A DNA stretch of 64,000 nucleotides, from the NCBI GenBank assembly GCA_037974335.1, contig CM075756.1:9052638-9116637 (forward strand), read 5' to 3'. Below, piece after piece: positions 57,601-64,000 of the stretch; within the stretch, counting starts at the first letter, position 1, and the number at the start of each line of letters is the position of its first letter. The notes under the pieces were generated by a model. That model saw only the letters and a list, made by a program, of their open reading frames with translations, made no database searches and was not told the origin of the DNA. The position numbers and the translations under genes are program-made. Source of the stretch: Prionace glauca (Eukaryota > Chordata > Chondrichthyes > Carcharhiniformes > Carcharhinidae).

Positions 57601-60600
57601 CCCTTCGGCCCATCGAGTCTGCACCAAACACAATCCCACCCAGGCCCTACCCCCATTTCCCTACATATTATACCCACTAATCCCTCTAACCTACGCATCC
57701 CTGGACACTAAGAGGCAATTTCTTAGCATGGCCAATCAACCTAACCGGCACATCTTTGGACTGTGGGAGGAGACCGGAGTACCCAGAGGAAACCCATGCA
57801 GACACGAGAAGAATGTGTAAACTCCACACAGACAGTGACCCGGACTGGGAATCACACCCAGGACCCTGGAGCTGTGAAGCAGTAGCGCTAACCACTGTGC
57901 TACCGTGCCACCCATAATGGCAAACATTTACAGGTAATTTCATTGACTGTTTGAGTCATGCAATGGATTTCCAGTTCGACAATTGGCTGGGGGTGACAGA
58001 GAACCTTCTGGAAGCAAGTGAAAGAATTTGTAGATAAAAGACATGTGCAGTCTTTTGTCTCTGGCGACAATTCTGTAGAGATCCACCATCGTAAGGAGTG
58101 TGCCCTGAAGGAACTTCTACAGAGGCCACGAGGATAGATTCTACATCGGGATTACACCTGGCTAGTTTTTACTAAAACTCAGTAGTATCTATTTTCAGTT
58201 AAATAATTAGAAGTTAAGGTTCAGTTGAGAGTTAAAGTTCAGTAAAAAAATTGAAAGTGTTGCAACGGTTTAAAGTTGAAGTGGTGAATTGTTAAATAAT
58301 AAGAGATTGTTGAGTGAATTAAGAGTTGTTCTTGCTTGCCCCGTTACCCTGGAATGCTTGGAGAGTATTTACATTAATAGCTGAGTAATAGTATCTCACT
58401 TACTGCACATCGGAACTTCATCAATGCAGTGTGAAATATAAAGTGTGGTCCAAATGGAACAGCCCATGCTAATGGCCTCACCATAACATTGATCATGCAA
58501 ATAACAGCACCTAGGAGAGAGGGACAAACATTATTTCATGGATGTAAGTCCTTCTGTAGAGAATAAAACTCAGTCAGTGCCTAAGCAACATAGCCTCAAG
58601 TAGGGTTACCAACTCTGTAGGATTGCCCTAGAGTTCCCAAATGTTAAAAATTAATTTATTCATTACTCACAGCAAACATCCCAGGAAAAAAGTGCATAAT
58701 AGGGAAGTTTGATTTATTTTTTTCCTCCACTTTACTGGGCACTTTTGCTTATTGGAGATGGACCTGAGGTTTGGAGCGAGGTGCTGGGAGGGGGCGGGGA
58801 GGGGTAAGTTGTCCAACAGACAATGTTGGATAATCTCAGCAAGTCTGGCAGCATCTGCGGAGAGGGAAACAGAATTAACGTTTCGAGTCCACATGATTCT
58901 TCGGTGGAGGGATAGGGTGGAGGGGAGTGCAGGGAAGGGATGTTTAGATTTAACTTTAGAATACATCCAATGAACATGGATATCCCTGTCAAAGACCAAA
59001 TGCTTTCTAAAGCAAATGTGGTACCTTGCCCATGACAAACATGGCATCCTGCCCATAAGTATAGCTCCATGCCCACAACAAACATGGCATCCTATCCAGT
59101 GATGTTATCACTAGACTATTAATCCAGAAAGTCAGCTAATGTTCTGGGGATCGGGGTTCGAATCCTGCCATGGTAGATGGTGGAATTTGAATTCAATAGA
59201 AAACAAAATCTGGAATTAAGAATCTGATGATGTCCATGAAGTCATGATGTGGGTATGCCGGTGTTGGACTGGCGTAAACACAGTAAAAAGTCTGACAACA
59301 CCAGGTTTTAGTCCAACCGATTTATTTGATAATATTCTCACAAGCAAGCAAGCTTTTGAGGTTACCCTCTTCGTCAGGTGATCCATTTACCTGACGAAGA
59401 GGCAGTCCCCTCGAAAGCTTGTGAGAATATTATCAAATAAATCAGTTGGACTAAAACCTGGTGTTGTCAGACTTTTTACGATGTCCATGAATCCATTGTT
59501 GAGGGAGATTCACTGGTTAAAATCAGCAAGGAGTAAGATTCACTGTTTAAAACCAGCAAAGTGAAAGATTCACTCTGTAAAATCAGCAAGAAGGGAGATT
59601 CACTGTTTAAAACCAGCGAGGATTGAGATTCACTGTTTAAAACCAGCGAGGATTGAGATTCACTGTTTAAAACCAGCGAGGATTGAGATTCACTGTTTAA
59701 AATCAGCGAGGATTGAGATTCACTGTTTAAAATCAGCGAGGATTGAGATTCAGTTTAAAATCAGCGAGGTGGGAGTTTCACTTTGTAAAATCAGTGAGGA
59801 GGAGATTCTACTGGTTAAAATCATCAAGGAGGGAGATTCGCTGGTTAAAAGCAGCAAGGAGAGAGATTCACTGGTTAAAATCAGTGAGGAGGGAGATTCG
59901 CTGGTTAAAATCAGTGAGGAGGGAGATTCACTGGTTAAAATCGGCAGGAGTGAGATTCACTGGTTAAAATCAGTGAGGAGGGAGCAGGGAAATTCATTGT
60001 TTAAAATAATTTGGGGAGTCAGGACCATTTCAGTTGCAAACGAAGCTGAGTGAATGCACAAACAAAGGGCCTTTCAGCCCTTCAAGCATGCTGTCCAATT
60101 TATTAAGCTCCAGACCGATGTGATAGTAAACTAAAATCGGCATCCCACTTTCCCCCTGATAATGTTTCACCTCCTTCCTCACCAAAATACTGTGGACATC
60201 GCAGGAATATTATAAGTTGATTGGTCAGTGAGTGAGTGTTTGGTGCAAGGTACAGAGTAGTAATAGCTAGCTTAGGACACCAGAGTCAAGGTCGACTTAT
60301 AACGAGTTTGAGAGATTGGCAAAAGAACTATAGGCCAGTTAGTGTAACTTCAGTCAGAGGCAAATTTCTGCAGGCAATTCTGCGAGACAAGACAAACTGT
60401 CCCTTAGAAAGGCATGGATTATTCAGAGATAGTGCAATTTTGTTAGAGGAAGTTTGTGTTTTATTAACTTAACAGAATGTTTTGAGGAAGTAAGAAGGAG
60501 AATTGATGAGGGTAGTGCTATTGTCTGCATGGATTTCAGTAAGGCACTTGACAAGGTACCACATGGCAGACTTGTCAGTCTTTGGAATTCCCTTCCTCAA

Positions 60601-62984
60601 AAAGTGACTGAGACTTTGAAATTCTTTATGACAGAGGTAGATAAATTCTTGATAGTTGAATGACTGTTTTGGTAAAGCTTTTTACATGTTGTACTGTCAC
60701 TATAAGGTTCAACATAGCAAACAAACATAGAAGATAGGAGCAGGAGTAGACCATTCAGCACTTCAAACATCATTCAATTTATCAAGGCTAATCCTCTATC
60801 TCAGTGCCACACTCCAGCACTCTCCCTGTATCCTCTTGACACCTTTAGAGTCTATGTATCTACTTATTTCCCTCTTAAATTAATTTTTGTTATTCATTTG
60901 ATAGAGAATTCCATAGGTTCACCAGCCTCTGAGTAAAGAAATTTCTCCTCACCTCAATCCTAAAAGACCAGTTCATATCCTGAGGCTGTGACTCCTTGTT
61001 CCAGAACCCTCTAGTCAGAGGATACAACATTCCTGCATCCAATCTGTTCAGCCCTGTCAGAATTTTATATGGTTCAATTAATTCCCCTCTCACTCTTCTA
61101 AACTCCAGTGAATACAGGTCCGGTCGAATAAATCTCTCCTCATACGCCAATCAGTCTGGTGAACCTTTGCTGCACTTGCTCTATGGGAAGTATACCTCCA
61201 AGAAACCCTACAGTGCAGAAAGAGGCCATTTGGCCCATCGACTCTGCACCGACCACAATTCCACCCAGGTCCTACCCCCATATCCCTACTTATTTACCTT
61301 CTAATCCCTCTAACCTACGCAAATCAGGGGCAATTTTAGCATGGCTAATCAATCAAACCCGTGTATCTTTGGACTGTGGGAGAAAACCGGAGCACCCAGA
61401 GGAAACCCAAGCAGACACGAGGAGAATGTGCAAACTCCACAAACAGGGATCCAAGCCGGGAATCGAACCCAGGTCTCTGGAGCTGTGGAGCAGCAGTGCT
61501 ACTGTGCAGCTCTTTTTAGATAAGTAGACCAAAGCTGCACACAATACTCCAGGTGTAGTCTCACCAGGGCCCTGTACGGTGGCTCCTGTACTCAAGTCTT
61601 CTAGCAATGAAGAGCAACATACCATTTGCCTTCCCAACTGCTTGCTGCAACTGCATGCCTGCTTTCAGTGACTGGTGTACTAGGATACCCTTTGTATGTC
61701 AACATTTCCTAATCGATCCCTATTTAAATAATACTCTGCCACTCTGTTTCTCCATATGAAGTGGAACTTCCAAGCTTCGCATTTTTCCACATTATACTGC
61801 ATCTGCCACATCTTTGCCCATGCACTCAACTTGTCTAAATCACTCTAAATTGTCCAAAACCTCTTAACATCCTCCTCACCACTCACTTTCCACCTAGTTT
61901 TGTGTCGTCAGCAAATTTAGGAAAAGTATATTTGCTTCTCTGATCCAAATCATTGATGTGTATTGTGAAAAGCTGGGGCCCTAGCACTGATCCTTGCGGG
62001 ACCTCCCCCCAAGTCACTGCCTCCCACAAGCTGTCAGTAAAAGGCATGGAAATGTCATAGATTGGCATAAGGAGTATGAGACTCCAAGGGCTTTAGTTGG
62101 AAGTGAAGGGCATACCTTGGCATGTGGGGACATAGAGGGTCATAGAGAGTAGGTGTGTGGCAAACCTTGGCATGGTGGGGGCTCAGTGGGGGACCTAAGG
62201 GTGGCATGGATGATGCATAGGGAGTGCATGGGATGGTAAAGAGTTTTGAGGGGTGAGACCTTTCTGCTTTTCGTACAACTGGGACAAAGGCCCACAGCAC
62301 CTAGATGGGCCTTTCAAAACAGCCCGTCCCACACAAGGCAGCCTCTATGCCTCTGAACTTTCTCCTCAGGTTGGCTGGCCTGACTGAAGCCCGTACCCAG
62401 AACGAAAGTCCCACCCTTGCCTGGCACTTCCTCCTGAGGCAGGCTGGCCGAGCCAAGAATTCTCCATTGATTCCTGTTTTCCACCTTAAGGACAAAATAC
62501 TCTCTTTCACCTTCTTCCATCGGGAAAAAGATACAAAAGTCTGAGGTCACGTACCAACCGACTCAAGATCATCAGACTTTTGAAAGGACCTACCTCAGGT
62601 TAAGTTGATCTTTCTCTACACCCTAGCCATGACTGTAACACTACATTCTGCACTCTCTCCTTTCCTTCTCTATGACCGGTTTGCTTTGTCTGTACAGCGC
62701 GCAAGAAATGATACTTTTCACGGCATCCCAATACATGTGACAATAATAAATCAAATCAGGTTCAAAGAAATTCCAGCCCAGAGTGTTTCTCGTGTTCACT
62801 ACGGACTCATATTACCTGTCCAGTGCATCAACTGGCTGGTTGCCGCTTCCTCCAATCCCACAAAAGCAGCCATAGTTGGAGTAACGTAGAGTATTCATGC
62901 CTGGGTTGGCACAGTTGACGACAGGTGTAAAGTTGGTCATCTTTCTGCCTCGAATATCAAAGCCTTGAACGGGGATTAAGATCG
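54686..62984 (-). CDS. Secreted phospholipase A2, group I-like (exons 2-4; exon 1 not seen)
   Basis: Hydrolyses the sn-2 ester of phospholipids outside the cell, using calcium. Exon 2 (62816-62984) encodes a propeptide end FDIRGR, a mature start KMTNF, the calcium loop YGCFCGIGG and GNQPVDALD. Exon 3 (58404-58510) encodes [12 protein letters not shown] with His48, Asp49 and Tyr52. Exon 4 (54686-54846) encodes [11 protein letters not shown] with Asp99, ending [16 protein letters not shown]-stop. Exon joins are in phase (AG/G = Arg; A/GT = Ser) with gt-ag sites. All 14 cysteines fall where group I enzymes have them, including the Cys11-Cys77 pair, and Tyr73 is present. The five-residue pancreatic loop (after Cys61) is absent. 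The signal-peptide exon was not found up to 64000. Looks intact. Confidence 0.92.
55090..55410 (+). mobile_element. V-SINE in sPLA2 intron 3
   Basis: Head ggacagcacggtggcacagt, B box gggttccattcccgg, core ggttgcctctaggtgctgcg, tail gacttgatgagctgaatgac. Confidence 0.85.
55610..56250 (-). mobile_element. SINE-b, antisense, split by a V-SINE
   Basis: Left part 55610-55795 (gagagtcaaccacattg-like, ggcagatttccttccctaaa); right part 56105-56250 (gttatggagactactatgtt, gtttgaacccgtgtccccag, ctagtccagtgatattacca). The V-SINE (-) at 55796-56104 sits between them. Confidence 0.85.
55796..56104 (-). mobile_element. V-SINE nested in SINE-b
   Basis: Antisense tail (tttactaatgtcacagtaga), core (ggaggaaactggagcactca, gaggaaacccatgcagacac), head (aaacactgtgccactgtgtg). 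Confidence 0.85.
56285..57180 (+). mobile_element. LINE 3' halves, two decayed pieces
   Basis: 56285-56915 runs from a decayed C-terminal block to gaatggtggagcaggctcat and gctcctaattcctatgttcc. 56930-57180 is a second tail ending gccatgattctatgaaa. Confidence 0.6.
57181..57562. other. Unassigned part of sPLA2 intron 3
   Basis: No repeat or exon recognised. Confidence 0.4.
57563..57920 (-). mobile_element. V-SINE, antisense, full length
   Basis: cttacagtgcagaaagaggc and ttcggcccatcgagtctgca, core gaggaaacccatgcagacac, B box as ggaatcacacccagg, head accactgtgctaccgtgcca. Confidence 0.9.
57921..58403. other. Unassigned part of sPLA2 intron 3
   Basis: No clear repeat; directly follows exon 3 in transcription order. 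Confidence 0.4.
58820..58905 (-). mobile_element. Interspersed repeat fragment
   Basis: aagtctggcagcatctgcgg and cagaattaacgtttcgagtc, a dispersed word pair I associate with elasmobranch genomes. Confidence 0.45.
59090..59510 (+). mobile_element. SINE-b head, split by palindromic element
   Basis: tatcactagactattaatcc, B box ggggttcgaatcctgcc, ggaattaagaatctgatgat, then the insertion at 59241-59479, then gatgtccatgaatccattgt. Confidence 0.88.
59241..59479. mobile_element. Palindromic mobile element, copy 2, with target duplication
   Basis: Inverted halves: gtctgacaacaccaggtttt and aaaacctggtgttgtcagac, tgataatattctcacaagc and gcttgtgagaatattatca, meeting at tcaggtgatccatttacctg. It is flanked by gatgtccatgaa on both sides (59229-59240 and 59480-59491), a 12 bp target-site duplication within SINE-b. 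About 30 bp at the left end are not mirrored. Confidence 0.9.
59505..60010. repeat. Minisatellite, 30-bp unit, about 17 copies, in sPLA2 intron 2
   Basis: Units of gattcactgtttaaaa plus ccagcgaggattga, shifting to gattcactggttaaaatcag with tgaggaggga. A few copies are shorter. Frames stay open because 30 is a multiple of three; not a gene. Confidence 0.95.
60240..60665 (+). mobile_element. CR1-like LINE, pieces of RT and C-terminus
   Basis: [28 protein letters not shown], and [18 protein letters not shown] (RT box), then a jump to [20 protein letters not shown]. An internal deletion joins the RT start to the ORF end. Confidence 0.8.
60720..62075 (-). mobile_element. CR1-like LINE, antisense, split by a V-SINE
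   Basis: 60720-61195 carries the tail and C-terminal block (minus-strand [33 protein letters not shown]). 61511-62075 carries the RT block ([30 protein letters not shown]). The V-SINE lies between them. Confidence 0.88.
61196..61510 (-). mobile_element. V-SINE nested in LINE
   Basis: ccctacagtgcagaaagagg, ggcccatcgactctgcaccg, ggaatcgaacccaggtctct, and a head cagtgctactgtgcagctct. Confidence 0.88.
62465..62765 (-). mobile_element. Repeat family 4, antisense copy
   Basis: catcgggaaaaagatacaaa, gtctgaggtcacgtaccaac, cctttccttctctatgaccg, atgtgacaataataaatcaa. It lies next to sPLA2 exon 2. Confidence 0.65.
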
Positions 62985-63204
62985 CTGTGAAACAATATCA
63001 GCATATGATCAAATGCCATGCCCCTCAATCATTGGTCTACCCTCCGGATTACTTTTTTATATTTATTCACGGGACACTGGCGCCACAGCCTGGTCAGCAC
63101 TTATTGTCCCTGCCACCCTTTTTTAAAAAAGAGCCCTAAGCATTTATTTATTTATTATTTATTAATACATTTATTTTGTAAATTGAGTTTGTGTCTTTAT
63201 GTGC

Positions 63205-63362
63205 CCTGTTGGTGAACACAACTCCCATTCACCTGATGAATTAGCAGCAAGCACTCTGAAAGCTAGTGGCTTTTGCTACCAAATAAACCTGTTGGACTTT
63301 AACTTGATGTTGTGAGACTTCTTACTATGTTTACCCCAGTCCAAAGCCAGCATCTCCACATC
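63205..63362 (+). mobile_element. Palindromic mobile element, right half only
   Basis: ttcacctgatgaattagcag, ctaccaaataaacctgttgg, ttgatgttgtgagacttctt, and the outer end agccagcatctccacatca. Confidence 0.8.
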
Positions 63363-63364
63363 AG

Positions 63365-63690
63365 TATTTATCGCCCATCCCTAGTTGCCCGAGGGCAGTT
63401 GAGAGTCAACCACATTGCTGTGGTTCTGGAGTCACATGTAGGCCAGACCAGGTAAAGACAGCAGATTTCCTTCCCTAAAGAACATGAGTGAACCGGATAG
63501 GGTTTTCCGACAATCGGCAATGTTTCATGGTCATCAGTAGATTCTTAATTCCAGATACTTTTTTATTGAGTTCAAATTCTGCCATCTGTCATGGCAGACA
63601 GATTCGAACCTGGGTCCCCAGAACATTAGCTGAGTCTCTGGTTCAATAGTCCAGTGATAATACCTCTAGGCCATCGCCTCCCCTTAAGGT
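63365..63690 (-). mobile_element. SINE-b, antisense, near full length
   Basis: gagagtcaaccacattgctg, gacagcagatttccttccct, B box as gattcgaacctgggtcccca, end tagtccagtgataatacctc. Confidence 0.9.
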
Positions 63691-63779
63691 TATTAAACCT
63701 GTAATAAAACCATTGAAATATCCCACCTGCTGAAGTGAGGGGGTTAGTCCACACAGATGAACATTGTGCAGCTGGAAAA

Positions 63780-64000
63780 CTTAATTCAGTTGACGTTGTC
63801 TACATGGACTTTAGCAAGGCCTTTGACAAGGTACGGCATGGTAGGTTGCTGCATAAAGTTAAACCTCACAAGATCCAGGATGAGGTAGCTAAACGGATAC
63901 AAAATTGGCTTCTTGACAGAAGCCAGAGGGTGGTTGTAGAGGGTTGTTTTTCAAACTGGAGGCCTGTGACCAGCAGTGTGCCTCAGGGATCAGTGTTGGG
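63780..64000 (+). mobile_element. CR1-like LINE RT domain, runs off the window
   Basis: Open text YMDFSKAFDKVRHGRLLHKV, LLDRSQRVVVEGCFSNWRPV and [11 protein letters not shown] motifs of a fairly fresh copy. The active-site FADD box would lie beyond 64000. Confidence 0.85.

Noticed and set aside
9165-63690. tRNA genes suggested by A and B box-like words
   Set aside because: These are heads of V-SINE and SINE-b copies, each followed by the SINE body and tail.
1-64000. D, J or C segments of the TCR beta locus
   Set aside because: No 12-bp-spacer signal next to an FG.G joining motif, and no Ig constant-domain exon, was found on either strand.
1-64000. Retroviral, LTR or Polinton elements
   Set aside because: No gag, protease, integrase, envelope, capsid or paired LTR-like ends recognised; all RT traces are non-LTR type.

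Overview
Organism and locus. The window reads as genomic DNA of a cartilaginous fish, probably a shark or other elasmobranch. It holds eukaryotic split genes, dense V-SINE-type and other tRNA-derived SINEs, and many 5'-truncated CR1-like LINEs whose tails match repeats typical of elasmobranchs. The species call is inference. The locus call is firmer: twelve T-cell receptor variable (V) segments or remnants were found. Most belong to one family whose framework (SQTI.QTPA start, WYRQ.PG, YYCAWS end) closely resembles mammalian TRBV30. All with a 3' end carry a recombination signal with a long spacer (23 bp in eleven, 22 in one relic), so this is a stretch of a TCR beta V cluster. I found no D, J or C segment.

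Layout. Positions 1-16 kb hold three divergent V segments: V1 on +, V2 and V3 on -. They sit among old LINE and SINE debris. Positions 17-30 kb are mostly CR1-like LINE copies, several nested, around V4 (-) at 22 kb. Positions 30-53 kb hold the CAWS-type cluster V5 to V12, all on - except V9. V8 and V9 are the two arms of a large palindrome (about 1.68 kb arms, about 175 bp spacer). V10, V11 and V12 lie in three successive segmental duplicates. Eight V segments have an intact V exon (V1, V2, V3, V4, V5, V7, V8, V11); four are broken (V6, V9, V10, V12).

Positions 53-64 kb hold a different gene: three exons of a secreted phospholipase A2 on -, with correct splice phases, the His48-Asp49 and Asp99 residues and all 14 cysteines of a group I enzyme. 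The signal-peptide exon is not seen and probably lies beyond the right end. A second, degenerate sPLA2 exon 2-like piece is fused to the truncated V12. Two minisatellites (33-bp and 30-bp units), a near-perfect short hairpin and a palindromic mobile element with target-site duplications complete the region.

How it works together. Each intact V segment has a short leader exon, a phase-1 intron of about 130-375 bp, one V exon and a 23-type signal. It would be joined to D-J elements outside the window; segments on opposite strands need inversion rather than deletion. No retrovirus, LTR element, Polinton, CRISPR, rRNA or stand-alone tRNA gene was recognised.
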